Source of the DNA: JALZMG01 sp963844175
Lineage (GTDB): Bacteria; Actinomycetota; Acidimicrobiia; Acidimicrobiales; Ilumatobacteraceae
Length of the DNA stretch: 64,000 nt
Reading direction: 5' to 3'
Assembly: GCA_963844175.1 (NCBI GenBank)
Contig: CAWJNE010000007.1
Location: forward strand, 248,001 to 312,000
Shown: positions 28,399-37,142 of the stretch, in pieces
Layout of the letters: each line of letters opens with the position of its first letter
How positions within the stretch are numbered: position 1 is the stretch's first letter
Translations under genes and position numbers: made by a program
The notes under the pieces: model-generated
Databases searched by the model: none
The model's input: only the letters and a program-made list of their open reading frames with translations
Told to the model about the DNA's origin: nothing

Positions 28399-28813
28399 CT
28401 ACCCGTCCGCGAGCGAATCGGCGTGGCGGTGGACCAACCTCCACGCCCCGTCCTCGCGCCGGTACAGCTCGGTCAGGCGCAGCGCCATCTCGATCGGGTC
28501 GTCCGTGTCGACCATCCGCACGGTCGCCCGTTGGATGCCGACGAGGTAGCCGAGGTCACCGTCGGCGGCGGCGTAGAGGACCTCGAAGGTCGATCCGCCA
28601 CCCGGCGCGAAGCTCGTCGCGCCGTCCTGGTTCGTCTGCAGGACGGTCTCCGCGCCGCTGACGACGCCGCCGCGAGGACCGAAGAACGTCGCCGGATCGT
28701 GGTCGGTGGAGATCGCGGTCAGCGGTCCAGCGTCGCCGTTTGACGTAAGCCTTGCCGACGTCTGGACGGTGAGCGAGGAACGCCTCGAACGATCGGTCGG
28801 TGGGTTCGAGCAT
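28399..28813 (-). pseudogene. SnoaL-like / NTF2-fold protein, broken by a single-base frameshift
   Basis: ATG at 28813 opens a frame (MLEPTDRSFEAFLAHRPDVG) that loses sense after KAYV. One base fewer in the three-A run at 28739-28741 (coding strand) restores VNGDAGPLTAISTDHDPATF, then FFGPRGG, FEVLYAAADGDLGYLVGIQR, and the ending LYRREDGAWRLVHRHADSL with a normal stop at 28399-28401. This is the pattern of small SnoaL/DUF4440 polyketide-cyclase-like proteins. The repaired protein would be about 137 residues. The function is unknown. Confidence 0.75.
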
Positions 28814-28925
28814 GAGATCTCCCTTCGGCGCGATGCTTGGTGTCCGGGAGGTTCCGGATCGTCCTCTTCGAGGTCAGCTGAGCGGCCGGGAACGCTACGG
28901 TCGGCACCACCTGGAGGGGTGGGAT

Positions 28926-29021
28926 GTGATCAGTTTCGCCAGGACCCGGTCCACCGCGCTGGGAGTCGCGGTGTTGGTGACGATTGCCGCAGCGTGTGGC
29001 GATGGACACGCCGTCGCGTGA
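28926..29021 (+). CDS. 31-residue lipoprotein-like leader peptide
   Basis: A GTG at 28926, with a GGAGGGG box seven bases upstream, opens a 31-codon frame. It encodes a positively charged N-terminus, a hydrophobic stretch (GVAVLVTIAA), a lipobox-like AAAC at residue 24, and seven further residues. Its TGA overlaps the GTG start of the hydrolase gene (GTGA), so translation may be coupled. It could be a tiny membrane lipoprotein or the remnant of a longer one. It falls below usual length cut-offs. Confidence 0.4.
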   Translation: MISFARTRSTALGVAVLVTIAAACGDGHAVA

Positions 29022-29845
29022 GGGTGGTCACGAGTCCGGACGGTGCCGAGCTGCACTTCGAGTCTGTCGGCCTCGGCACGTGTGTGCTGGTGCTCCACGG
29101 GGCCTATTCGGCGCACGAGGAGATCCGGGGCGCGCTCGACCCGATCCTTGCGTCGCACGATGGCTATCGCCGGATCTATCCAGACCTCCCCGGGATGGGC
29201 GCCTCGCCCGCCCACCAGTCCGTGCAGTCCTCTGACGACGTCGTCGATCTCTTGGACGAGCTCATCTGGGCCGAAATCGGCACCGACCCGTTCCTGCTCG
29301 TCGGTCACTCCTACGGCGGCCACTTGGCACGTGGAATCGCCGCCCGCCACGCGGAGCAGGTCGCCGGGCTGGCGCTGATCTGCCCGATGATGCCGCCGAC
29401 CACGAACGCCGAGGAGCACGTGGTCGTTCGTGCCATCGGCCAGCCGACCGACCTGCTCGAGCCAGAGCACCTCGACGAGTACACGGGATACTTCGTGATC
29501 CAGACGCCGGGTACCGCCGAGCGGTTCCGCGTCGCGGTGGCGCCGGTGATCGGACGACATGACGGCGACGCCGTCGAGCGGATCATGACGAGCTGGAGGC
29601 TGGACCCGGACCCCGACCGATCACCGTTCGATCGGCCCACGATGGTGCTCACCGGGCGCCACGACTCGTCCGTCGGCTTCCGCGATCAGCTGGCGCTGCT
29701 CGACCACTACCCGCGTGCGTCGTACGTCGTCGTCGCCGACGCCGGGCACGCCCTTCCGCACGAGCAGCCCGACCTGGTCGCCCACCTCGTCGACGATTGG
29801 CTGGCGCGCGTCGTGCGGGAGGCGCTGCCACAGGGGCGCGAATGA
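29018..29845 (+). CDS. alpha/beta hydrolase
   Basis: A 275-residue alpha/beta hydrolase. Seen: CVLVLHGAYSAHEE near residue 25, the IYPDLPGMGAS turn, nucleophile elbow VGHSYGG near residue 97, an acid in VLTGRHDSSVG and His in DAGHALPHEQPD. GTG at 29018 is chosen because it overlaps the short upstream reading frame, and the alternative open frame further upstream lies across the SnoaL-like gene on the other strand. The substrate is unknown. Confidence 0.85.
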   Translation: MRVVTSPDGAELHFESVGLGTCVLVLHGAYSAHEEIRGALDPILASHDGYRRIYPDLPGMGASPAHQSVQSSDDVVDLLDELIWAEIGTDPFLLVGHSYGGHLARGIAARHAEQVAGLALICPMMPPTTNAEEHVVVRAIGQPTDLLEPEHLDEYTGYFVIQTPGTAERFRVAVAPVIGRHDGDAVERIMTSWRLDPDPDRSPFDRPTMVLTGRHDSSVGFRDQLALLDHYPRASYVVVADAGHALPHEQPDLVAHLVDDWLARVVREALPQGRE

Positions 29846-29860
29846 CGTCACGCGCCCGAT

Positions 29861-30250
29861 TCAGCCGTGCAGGGCGGCGATCTGGATGAGGTTGCCGCAC
29901 GTGTCGTCGAACACCGCCGTCGTCACCGTCCCCATGTCGGTGGGCGGCTGGGTGAACCGCACACCCTGACCGATGAGGCGGTCGTATTCCGCAGCGACGT
30001 CGTCCACGGCGAACGACGTGAACGGGATCCCGTCCTCGACGAGCGCCTGCTTGAACGGCCGCGCCGCCGGATGCTCGTCCGGTTCGAGGGAGAGCTCCGT
30101 GCCGTCGGGATCCTCGGGCGACACGACCGTCAGCCAGGCGTGCTGACCGAGGGGGATCTCGGTCTTCTTCACGAAGCCGAGCACCTCCGTGTAGAAGCGC
30201 AGGGCGCTGGCCTGGTCGTCGACCATGACGCTCATCACGTTGATCTTCAT
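29861..30250 (-). CDS. VOC (glyoxalase/bleomycin-resistance) family protein
   Basis: A 129-residue single vicinal-oxygen-chelate domain: VDDQASALRFYTEVLGF near residue 10, TELSLEPDEHP near residue 50, FAVDDVAAEYDRL near residue 80, and a terminal FDDTCGNLIQIAAL. Enzymes of this fold isomerise or cleave metabolites or bind toxic compounds. Its start overlaps the ArsR stop (ATGA), so regulator and enzyme are one operon, a common arrangement in actinobacteria. Confidence 0.87.
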   Translation of the reverse strand: MKINVMSVMVDDQASALRFYTEVLGFVKKTEIPLGQHAWLTVVSPEDPDGTELSLEPDEHPAARPFKQALVEDGIPFTSFAVDDVAAEYDRLIGQGVRFTQPPTDMGTVTTAVFDDTCGNLIQIAALHG

Positions 30251-30534
30251 TGTTGGACCTCCGTCTGCGGGATCGACCAGCGGCTTGCGATCTGGCGCAG
30301 CGGCGCTGTGTCGAGCTGGTGGAACTTGTAGCGACCCTCGCGCTGCGTTCTCACGAGGCCAGCCGACTCGAGGACGTCGAGGTGCTGTGAGATCGCCTGC
30401 CGGGTTGAACCCATGCCGTGCTTCGTGGCGAGCCGCGAACAGATCTCGAACAGCGTCTGTCGGTCTCGCTCGGTGAGCTCGTCGAGGATGGCGCGACGCG
30501 TGGGATCGGCGAGTGCCTTGAACACGTCTCCCAC
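30247..30534 (-). CDS. ArsR-family winged-helix repressor
   Basis: A 95-residue ArsR-type regulator: FKALADPTRRAILDEL near residue 5, and the recognition helix in MGSTRQAISQHLDVLESAGLV near residue 40, followed by the wing TQREGRYKFH. No CxC metal site is present, so it belongs to the non-metal group often linked to VOC proteins. GTG at 30534 gives the normal length. It probably represses itself and the VOC gene through the palindrome at 30548-30567. Confidence 0.87.
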   Translation of the reverse strand: MGDVFKALADPTRRAILDELTERDRQTLFEICSRLATKHGMGSTRQAISQHLDVLESAGLVRTQREGRYKFHQLDTAPLRQIASRWSIPQTEVQQ

Positions 30535-30547
30535 ACGCCTCGACAAT

Positions 30548-30567
30548 AGGCAAGTAACCACTTGCCT
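30548..30567. promoter_or_regulatory. palindromic operator upstream of the ArsR-VOC operon
   Basis: Two perfect 8-base arms, AGGCAAGT and ACTTGCCT, are separated by four bases. The site ends 14 bases before the ArsR GTG start, and its AT content stands out against the GC-rich surroundings. ArsR proteins bind such inverted repeats, so this is the likely autoregulatory site (inference). Confidence 0.7.
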
Positions 30568-30584
30568 GTCAACGGGCCAGGGCG

Positions 30585-31367
30585 CTACTCGACGTCGAGG
30601 CCGGTCAGCTCGTCCGGCGACGGGACGGGCGTGCCCCAGCGCTGCATGCCCGCCTCGATGCGGGAGTTGAGCGTCTCGATGACCTGCACGCGGGCGTGGC
30701 GCTTCTGATTGGCGCCGATCAGGTCCCAGGGCGCCAACCGGTGGTCGGTGCGCTCGAACATCTCGTCGGCGGCGACGTCGTAGTCGGGGTTGCGCTTGCG
30801 ATTCCGCCAGTCCTCGTCGGTGATCTTCCACCGCCGCAGCGGGTCGTTGGCCCGCCGTTCGAAGCGCTTGAGCTGCTCCTCGTCACTGATGTGGAGCCAG
30901 AACTTCACCAGGATCAGCCCCTCGAGCACCAGCGTGCGCTCGAAGCTGACGATCTCCTCGAAGGCCCGCCCCCACTGCTCGGTGGTGGCGAACCCCTCGA
31001 TGCGCTCGACGAGCACCCGTCCGTACCAGCTGCGGTCGAACACCGCCATGCCCCCGAGGCCGGGCAGCTCCCGGTAGAAGCGGCGCAGGAAGTGGTGGCG
31101 CTTCTCGTCGTAGGTCGGCTTGGCGTAGCTCGACACGCGGTAGTGGCGCGGGTCCAACTGCTCGACCATCCGCTTGATCGCCCCGCCCTTGCCGGCGGCG
31201 TCGCGGCCCTCGAACACGACGAGCAGCCCAGGCCCCAACTCCCCGGTGCCCATCTGCCCGCCGAGGTGCAGACGGAGCTGCAGCAGGCGCCGCTGCGCCA
31301 CCTCCAGCCGGCTCTCGTAGTCCTTGTTCGAGAGACGACGGTCGAGATCGAGATCAGCCAGGCGCAT
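30585..31367 (-). CDS. ppk2: polyphosphate kinase 2 (PPK2)
   Basis: Transfers phosphate between polyphosphate and nucleotides. The 260-residue single-domain protein has Walker A FEGRDAAGKGGAIKRM near residue 57, the lid motif DRSWYGRVLVERIEGF near residue 115, and KFWLHISDEEQLKRFERR near residue 160. This is the class I PPK2 layout. ATG at 31367 is used; ATG at 31379 is possible. The start lies inside the 3' end of the upstream membrane-protein gene (14-base overlap). Confidence 0.93.
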   Translation of the reverse strand: MRLADLDLDRRLSNKDYESRLEVAQRRLLQLRLHLGGQMGTGELGPGLLVVFEGRDAAGKGGAIKRMVEQLDPRHYRVSSYAKPTYDEKRHHFLRRFYRELPGLGGMAVFDRSWYGRVLVERIEGFATTEQWGRAFEEIVSFERTLVLEGLILVKFWLHISDEEQLKRFERRANDPLRRWKITDEDWRNRKRNPDYDVAADEMFERTDHRLAPWDLIGANQKRHARVQVIETLNSRIEAGMQRWGTPVPSPDELTGLDVE

Positions 31368-32769
31368 GCAAGGCGTCACGATAGGGGGCCGGCTCGGCGC
31401 CGCTCGGACGGACTCGGTCGGCGGCTCCCACGAGGAGGATCGAGCCGGTGATCAGGCACGTCAGGATCACGGTGTAGGAGTACCGGAACTCCGAGGACAC
31501 CCCGATCACCACCCACGCGGCGTAGAAGAGCAGGTTGCCGATCATCGCCGCCGCGAGCACGGGGTCGAACGGCCCGGCCCGGTCCAGGCGCCGCCGCCGG
31601 AGCAGTGCGCCGAGGAGTCCCGCGCTGGCCACTGCCCACACGATCGGCCGGGCGTGCGGCCACGTCGACGTGCGCGAGATCACGGCCTCGTAGGCGTCCA
31701 TCACGATGTTCCGATTGGCCACCCAGTCGAGTTGCTCGTGGACCTCGTCGTAGTAGAACTGGTTGGTCCCCGGTCGCAGGGCGAACGTCGTCATGTGGTT
31801 GAGGCGGTGCCGGAGGTAGTCGAACGGGTGGGCGAGGATCGCGTCCCGCCACCGCGCCTGCAACGCGTCCGTCTCCCACACCCTCAACGAGTTCAGGCTG
31901 ACGAACGAGCAGACCCCTTCCCACCCCATCGGGTCCCACGTTCCCGGGTCGTAGCAGGGTCCGTTGATCAGGTCGTCCAGGCGGTCCGACGGGACGATGG
32001 ATCGGCCGAGCGCGTTGGTCCCGCTGAAGTGCGAGATCCCAGCCAGGTCGAACAGCTCGAGGGCGTGCTGGAGGTGGGCTTCCTTGGCGTCGAGCGCGTC
32101 GTCGACCATCCGCGGCGACACGGCGAGTCCCGCCAGTGCGGCAAGGCCGAGCGCGACGAACACCGCCGCTTGTCGGCGCCAGTGGACGATGGCGCGCACC
32201 ACGACGTAGCAGAGCAACGCGACGACGATCGGCAGGGTCGAGATCTTCACGAGGTATGCCGGCCAGAGGCAGAGTGCGGAGCCGACGAGGAACCAACCCC
32301 GGTTCCTCGTCGTCGTGCGCTCGAGCAGCAGCAGGGCCACGGCGATGACCGTGAACCCTGCCGACAGGGTGTCCTTCATCAGGGCCCCGAGATAGTTGAA
32401 GACGATCGGCAGGAAGCCGATCGGTACGAAGTACCGGGCCACGGGCCTGGACCACCGCCGTTGGGCGGCCAGCGCGACGCCGGCCAGACCGCCCCACATC
32501 AACGCGCACTGCAGCGCGAGGACAGCGGCCGGATGGTCCCACACGGCGAACACGATCCGATAGATGGCGACGTTGGCCGTCGGGTGCCAGTTCTCGACCG
32601 GGAGCACGCCCTGCGCCTGGAGGTACGTGTCGTCGGTGTCACCGGTCGGGTGGCCGGGGAAGAAGGCGAGGAACGAGACGATCCCGGCGACGATGAACGG
32701 CGCGGCGAACGCCGCCGCATCGCGCAGCCGCACAGGTCCTCTGATCGGCGCCGTCCGCCGCACTGCCAC
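31354..32769 (-). CDS. polytopic membrane protein, glycosyltransferase-C-like
   Basis: A 471-residue protein with about ten to twelve membrane helices. An early acidic loop, PTGDTDDTYLQAQG near residue 42, matches the acidic first loop typical of GT-C/GT39-type glycosyltransferases. A long extracytoplasmic segment (about 220-320) contains two cysteines. GT-C enzymes transfer sugars from lipid carriers on the outer face of the membrane. No exact family was recognised. It lies 42 bases from the divergent SIS gene and overlaps ppk2. Confidence 0.65.
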   Translation of the reverse strand: MAVRRTAPIRGPVRLRDAAAFAAPFIVAGIVSFLAFFPGHPTGDTDDTYLQAQGVLPVENWHPTANVAIYRIVFAVWDHPAAVLALQCALMWGGLAGVALAAQRRWSRPVARYFVPIGFLPIVFNYLGALMKDTLSAGFTVIAVALLLLERTTTRNRGWFLVGSALCLWPAYLVKISTLPIVVALLCYVVVRAIVHWRRQAAVFVALGLAALAGLAVSPRMVDDALDAKEAHLQHALELFDLAGISHFSGTNALGRSIVPSDRLDDLINGPCYDPGTWDPMGWEGVCSFVSLNSLRVWETDALQARWRDAILAHPFDYLRHRLNHMTTFALRPGTNQFYYDEVHEQLDWVANRNIVMDAYEAVISRTSTWPHARPIVWAVASAGLLGALLRRRRLDRAGPFDPVLAAAMIGNLLFYAAWVVIGVSSEFRYSYTVILTCLITGSILLVGAADRVRPSGAEPAPYRDALHAPG

Positions 32770-32811
32770 GCCGATGGCTCACATGGTACTGCGTGCCGTA
32801 CGGTCGCTGCG

Positions 32812-33816
32812 ATGGACGCGGCATCGCTGGTCGCAGCGGCCGTCGACGTCGCCGCGGCCTTCGATCGGGGTGGGCGGCTGCTGGCCGTCGGCGACGGTCG
32901 AGCCGGTGCCGACGCCCGCCACGTGGCGGTCGAGTTCCTGCACCCTGTGATCGTCGGGCGCCGAGCCTTGCCGGCGGCCGTCGGCGCCGAGCGTGTCGGT
33001 CCAGACGACGTCGTCGTAGCCATCGGCTACGGCGCAGCACCCGTCGCGACCCCCTGCCACATCGCCATCGCCGATCATCCGGTGGCCGATGCGCGCCACG
33101 TGATCGACCTCCCGCGGAACGACGCGTACGCAGCGAAGGAGGCCGCGCTCGCCGCGTACCACGTGCTGTGGGAACTGGTGCACCTCTTCCTCGGCGCCGG
33201 CACGGCCACGGGCGCCGGCGCCAGCGGGCTCGACGCGCTGTACCCGATGCTCGGCGCAGGAGGTTCGGATCGCGACACGCACGCCGCGGCGATCGCGTCG
33301 ACCGAAGAGAAGCTGGCCGAGACGACCGTCCTGCGGGCGCAGTCGCTCGCCGACAACGACGCCCACCTCGATGTCGCCGCCCGGCTCGTCGCAGGCGCAG
33401 GAACGGTGTTCACGTTCGGCAACGGTGGCAGCGCCAGTGACGCCGCCGACCTGGCGATCGCCCTGGCGCCGAAGGGCTGGGCGCTGAGCGACGACGTGGC
33501 AACGGTGACCGCCCTCGCCAACGACGTCAGCTTCGACGTCGTGTTCGCCCGCCAGCTGGTGACGTTGGCCCGGCCGGGGGATGCCGTGGTGGCGTTGTCG
33601 ACCAGCGGGACGTCGGCCAACGTCCTCGCCGGGCTGCGCCAGGCCGAGCAGCTGGGCCTGGGGACGATCGGCTTCGCCGGCTACGACGGCGGGGACATGG
33701 CCGCCGCCGGGCTGGACGCTTGCTGCGTGGTGCGGTCGACGTCGATCCACCGCATCCAGGAGTCGACCGTCACCCTGTACGACGAGGTGCTGCGGCGCGC
33801 CGGTATCGCCCGCTGA
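32812..33816 (+). CDS. SIS-domain protein (GmhA-like) with an extra N-terminal SIS-like half
   Basis: A 334-residue protein. The C-terminal half (about 155-330) is a phosphoheptose-isomerase-type SIS domain with FGNGGSASDAADLAIAL, LANDVSFDVVFARQL, ALSTSGTSANVLAG and a terminal HRIQESTVTLYDE. The N-terminal half (about 15-130) looks like a second, degenerate SIS domain (GRLLAVGDGRAGADARH, VVVAIGYGAAPV, then VLWELVHLFL). Single-domain GmhA proteins are about 195 residues. SIS/GmhA-like genes occur in some actinobacterial hydrogenase loci, but here it is 9 kb away, so no link is claimed. Confidence 0.8.
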   Translation: MDAASLVAAAVDVAAAFDRGGRLLAVGDGRAGADARHVAVEFLHPVIVGRRALPAAVGAERVGPDDVVVAIGYGAAPVATPCHIAIADHPVADARHVIDLPRNDAYAAKEAALAAYHVLWELVHLFLGAGTATGAGASGLDALYPMLGAGGSDRDTHAAAIASTEEKLAETTVLRAQSLADNDAHLDVAARLVAGAGTVFTFGNGGSASDAADLAIALAPKGWALSDDVATVTALANDVSFDVVFARQLVTLARPGDAVVALSTSGTSANVLAGLRQAEQLGLGTIGFAGYDGGDMAAAGLDACCVVRSTSIHRIQESTVTLYDEVLRRAGIAR

Positions 33817-33927
33817 TCTCTCGCTCCGGTGCCGACATCGAGCGGCCGGTCTGGGCCATGATCGGCGCAACGATTGCTCGTGGCGGATGCGTTCCTGTCA
33901 TGGGTCGGACGACAGGGAGCAAACTGA

Positions 33928-35275
33928 ATGAAGACCTCGTCACGTAGGCGTGCGCTCGCCGGGACGATCCCGGTGTTGCTGCTGTCCGTCGCCGCGTGCA
34001 GCGACGACGGCGCTGACGGCGCCGAGGCCTCCAGCCCGTCGACGACGCTCGAGGCGTCGACGACGACAACGGCCGCCGACGCGTCGACCACGACCGAGGG
34101 CGCTGCCACGACCACGAACGGCGACGCGTCGACGACGAGCGCCGGCGGGGACGACCTCGACGACGGAGGGCGACGGCGGCGGGGGAGCGTCCGTGGCCGA
34201 GCTCGAGGAGCGGCTCGACCTGGCGATGGCCGAGCTCGTGGCGATGCCGGGTGGCCCTCCAGGGGTGGTCGGAGTCGTGCAGATCGACGACGAGAAGACC
34301 ACCCATGCGGCGGGGGTCGCCGACGTCGACGGTGACGCCGCACCGACGGCCGACGAGCACATGCGCGTCGCCAGCGTGGCCAAGGCGTTCAGCGGCGCCA
34401 CGGCGCTGTCGCTCGTCGACGAGGGCGTGCTCTCCCTCGATGACACGATCGGCGAACGCCTCCCGGAGCTGCCCGCGGAGTGGGCCGACGTGACCCTGCG
34501 CCAGTTGCTCAACCACACCAGCGGGATGCCCGACTTCCTCCGGTCGCCGTCGTTCGCCGATGCGGCCCTGGCGTCCATCGACGACGCGCCGCCGCCCGAG
34601 GAGCTGCTGGTGTTCGCCCACGGCGAGCCACTGAACTTCGAGCCCGGCACCGAGTACCGGTACTCGAACTCCGACAACATCGCCGTGGGCCTGATGATCC
34701 AGGAGGCGACAGGGCGGCCCTACCACGAGGTGCTGCAGGAGGAGGTGCTCGATCCGCTCGGCCTCGACCGGACATCCCTGCCGGAGGGCATCGAGATCCC
34801 CGAGCCGTTCATCCACGGGTACGAGCTGAACCCGGGCGAACCACTCGCCGACGTCAGCGGCGGGCTGGCCGGGGGTTGGGCCTGGGCGTCGGGCGGTGTC
34901 GTGTCGACGCCGAACGACCTCAACGACTTCATCCGCGGCTACGTCAGCGGCGAGCTGTACAGCGCGGAGATCCGGGCCGAGCAGCAGGACCTGTTCATCC
35001 CGGGCGGTGAGTCCGGGCCGCCGGGGCCGGCGCTGAACTCGGCCAGCCTGGCGTTGTTCCGCTACGACACCCCGTGCGGGACGGTGTACGGCCACACGGG
35101 CAACACGGTCGGGTTCACCCAGTTCGCCGTGTCGACGCCGGACGGCCAGCGCTCGGCGACCGTGGCGATCAACCTGCAGCGCACCGAGGACAGCGAGGGT
35201 CAGGCCCTCGAGGTGTTCCACGCCCTCCAGCGGGTCGAGCAGGCCGCCATCTGCCTGCTCCTCGAATCCCCCTGA
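33928..35275 (+). pseudogene. secreted serine hydrolase (class C beta-lactamase/DD-peptidase-like lipoprotein), frameshifted
   Basis: ATG at 33928, with an AGGGAGC box, opens a lipoprotein signal peptide (lipobox-like SVAAC) and a Thr/Ser-rich linker. The frame then goes out of register in a four-G run at about 34147-34150. Removing one G leads into TTSTTEGDGGGG and a complete beta-lactamase-like domain: SVAK (SxxK nucleophile), YSNSDN (YxN) and YGHTGNTVGF (HxG). It most likely acts as a cell-envelope DD-carboxypeptidase or esterase. The repaired length is about 448 residues. Confidence 0.8.
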
Positions 35276-35279
35276 GGGC

Positions 35280-36395
35280 TCAGACGACGGCGGGCGTGGC
35301 GGCGGCGTGGCGGACGCCGAGGTCGCCGCCGGCATCGTGGGCGTGCAGGACGGGGAGCACTTCGCGGGCGTACAGGTCGAAGTTGGCCAGGGCCTCGTCG
35401 GGCGGCATGCCGCCGTACGAGAGCAGGGCCAGCACGCCGCCGGCGTCGGTGCGCTCGACGTAGTCGAGCAGCTTGGCGGAGACCTGGTCAGGCGTGCCCC
35501 ACACCTGGAGGTCGGCGAGGAAGCCGTTGAACCGCTCCAGCCCGTACTTCTCGATGTTCTTCGCCAAGGCGGCGTAGTACTCGTAGCCCTCGATGTCGGC
35601 GAAGCGGACGTCGGAGAACTCGTAGTGCTCGACGATCGACCGGGCGTAGCGCTGGAGGTAGACGTCGCGCATCCGCTGCGCCTCGGCCGGGTCCTCGTGC
35701 ACGCCGACGAAGACGCAGAGGATCGGCTTGCTCGACTCGACGCCGTTGACCTCCACGAACCGCCGGCGGTACGTCGCCAGCTCTTCTTCGACCGTCTCCC
35801 ACGGCTTCTGCGCGATGACCATCAGCCCGACGCCGAGCTCGGCCATCAGGTCCATCGACTGCGGCGAGATGGCCGACGCGAACGTGCGGCCGGCGAACGA
35901 CGCCAGTGGCCGGGGGCGGATCTCCGTGCGCGGCTGGTGGTACAGCTCGCCGTCGAACTCGATGTAGCCCTGCTCCAACGCCCGGACGATGGCCGTCGTG
36001 TACTCCGTGAAGCGCCGGCGGGACTCGCCCATCTCGAGCCGGAAGCCGTCGAACTCGATCCGCCCGAGGCCCCGACCGATGCCCAGCACGGCCCGGCCGT
36101 TCGACAGGTGGTCGAGGAGCGAGAAGTTCTCGACGACGCGCACCGGGTCGTGCCACGGCAGCACCGTGACCATGGTGCCGAGGCGCACCGTCGTCGTCCG
36201 GCCGGCCAACCAGGACAGGAACTGGGTGACGTTCGGCGTCAGCTGGTAGTCGGAGAAGTGGTGCTCGGGGGTCCACACCGAGTCGAAGCCGCTGGCCTCC
36301 GCCCGGTCGGCCAGCGCCAGTTCGTGGCGGTACATCTCCGCATCGGACAGGTGACCGTCGAGGTTCTGGAAGGCGAGACCGAGACCGGCGTGCAT
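35280..36395 (-). CDS. LLM-class flavin-dependent oxidoreductase
   Basis: A 371-residue luciferase-like (bacterial-luciferase/F420-type TIM barrel) enzyme. Seen: FDSVWTPEHHFSDYQLTPNV near residue 38, RTTTVRLGTMVTVLPWHDPV near residue 66, GRAVLGIGRGLGRIEFDGF near residue 100, and ILCVFVGVHEDPAEA near residue 220. It needs reduced FMN or F420 as cofactor; which one cannot be told. It is adjacent to and codirectional with the TetR gene, and probably part of one aromatic or lipid degradation unit with the divergent SDR and Rieske oxygenase. Confidence 0.88.
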   Translation of the reverse strand: MHAGLGLAFQNLDGHLSDAEMYRHELALADRAEASGFDSVWTPEHHFSDYQLTPNVTQFLSWLAGRTTTVRLGTMVTVLPWHDPVRVVENFSLLDHLSNGRAVLGIGRGLGRIEFDGFRLEMGESRRRFTEYTTAIVRALEQGYIEFDGELYHQPRTEIRPRPLASFAGRTFASAISPQSMDLMAELGVGLMVIAQKPWETVEEELATYRRRFVEVNGVESSKPILCVFVGVHEDPAEAQRMRDVYLQRYARSIVEHYEFSDVRFADIEGYEYYAALAKNIEKYGLERFNGFLADLQVWGTPDQVSAKLLDYVERTDAGGVLALLSYGGMPPDEALANFDLYAREVLPVLHAHDAGGDLGVRHAAATPAVV

Positions 36396-36427
36396 CCGTC
36401 GGACGTTAATCTAATGTCAATTCGAAT

Positions 36428-37048
36428 TCAAGACCGGCGGGCAAGCCCCTGGAGCAGCACGGCGACGGCCTGATCAGCGATCTCGGACGCGTCGCCCTCG
36501 CGCTGGGTCGCCGACCACTCGGCGGTCCAGTTCATCGCGCCGAAAGCGAACATGCGGGCCATGAACAGATCGACGTCGACGGCGAGGTCGCCGGCGTCGC
36601 GCGCTGCTTCGAGCAGGCCGTTCCAGTACCTCCCGTAGGCGCGCTGCTCGCGGTGGTGGACGGCCGCCACCGCCGGCGGGACCTGCCCCACGATGCGGGC
36701 CTGCGCCGACGCGTAGTCGCTCAGCTCGAGCACGGCCATGGTGTGGGCGCGGATCGCCACGGCCAGCCGATCCAGCGGGGCGGCGTCCGGCGGCATCGAA
36801 TCGAGGGCGCGGCGCACGTGGTCCCAGGCGTTCTCGATGCCCAACCGGAGGATCTCGGCCACCAGCTCTTCGCGTGACGAGAAGTGGTAGTAGAGGCTGC
36901 CGGTCTGGATCCCCGCCCGCTCGGCGATGTCGCTGAGGCGCGCCGAGTACCCCTCGGCACGAAACACCGCGGCGGCGGCATCGAGGATGCGGGCCCTGGT
37001 GCGCGCCGACTTGGTCGGCGCCGAGCGCGGGGCGGGCTGGACGGCCAT
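36428..37048 (-). CDS. TetR-family transcriptional regulator
   Basis: A 206-residue repressor. The N-terminal helix-turn-helix (about 15-62) has ARILDAAAAVFRAEGYSARL, then IAERAGIQTGSLYYHFSSRE; the C-terminal ligand domain is of the common KstR2-like, catabolism-associated kind. It lies between the LLM oxidoreductase and the divergent SDR-Rieske genes. A near-palindrome eight bases upstream of its start is the likely operator. Confidence 0.88.
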   Translation of the reverse strand: MAVQPAPRSAPTKSARTRARILDAAAAVFRAEGYSARLSDIAERAGIQTGSLYYHFSSREELVAEILRLGIENAWDHVRRALDSMPPDAAPLDRLAVAIRAHTMAVLELSDYASAQARIVGQVPPAVAAVHHREQRAYGRYWNGLLEAARDAGDLAVDVDLFMARMFAFGAMNWTAEWSATQREGDASEIADQAVAVLLQGLARRS

Positions 37049-37055
37049 AGCGAAC

Positions 37056-37069
37056 CTAAACTAGCTTAG
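37056..37069. promoter_or_regulatory. near-palindromic TetR operator
   Basis: CTAAACTAGCTTAG is a 14-base palindrome with one mismatched pair, located eight bases upstream of the TetR start and 74 bases before the divergent SDR start. It is the most AT-rich spot in the neighbourhood. A second AT-rich stretch (36405-36430) precedes the LLM gene and contains the palindrome GAATTC. Binding by the adjacent TetR protein is inferred. Confidence 0.55.
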
Positions 37070-37142
37070 AAAATGTGAGCGAGCGTCCGGGGTGCGGTTG
37101 TCGTGCCAGGCGACCGGTGGGAGCGAACGGGGGGTCGCCGTG

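Noticed and set aside
28800..29021. A 73-codon plus-strand gene upstream of the hydrolase
   Set aside because: Its first half lies opposite the SnoaL-like gene and shows no protein-like features; only the last 31 codons, with their own ribosome-binding site, look real.
33817..33927. RNA gene in the gap before the serine hydrolase
   Set aside because: No tRNA-like or known structured-RNA consensus was recognised in this 111-base gap.
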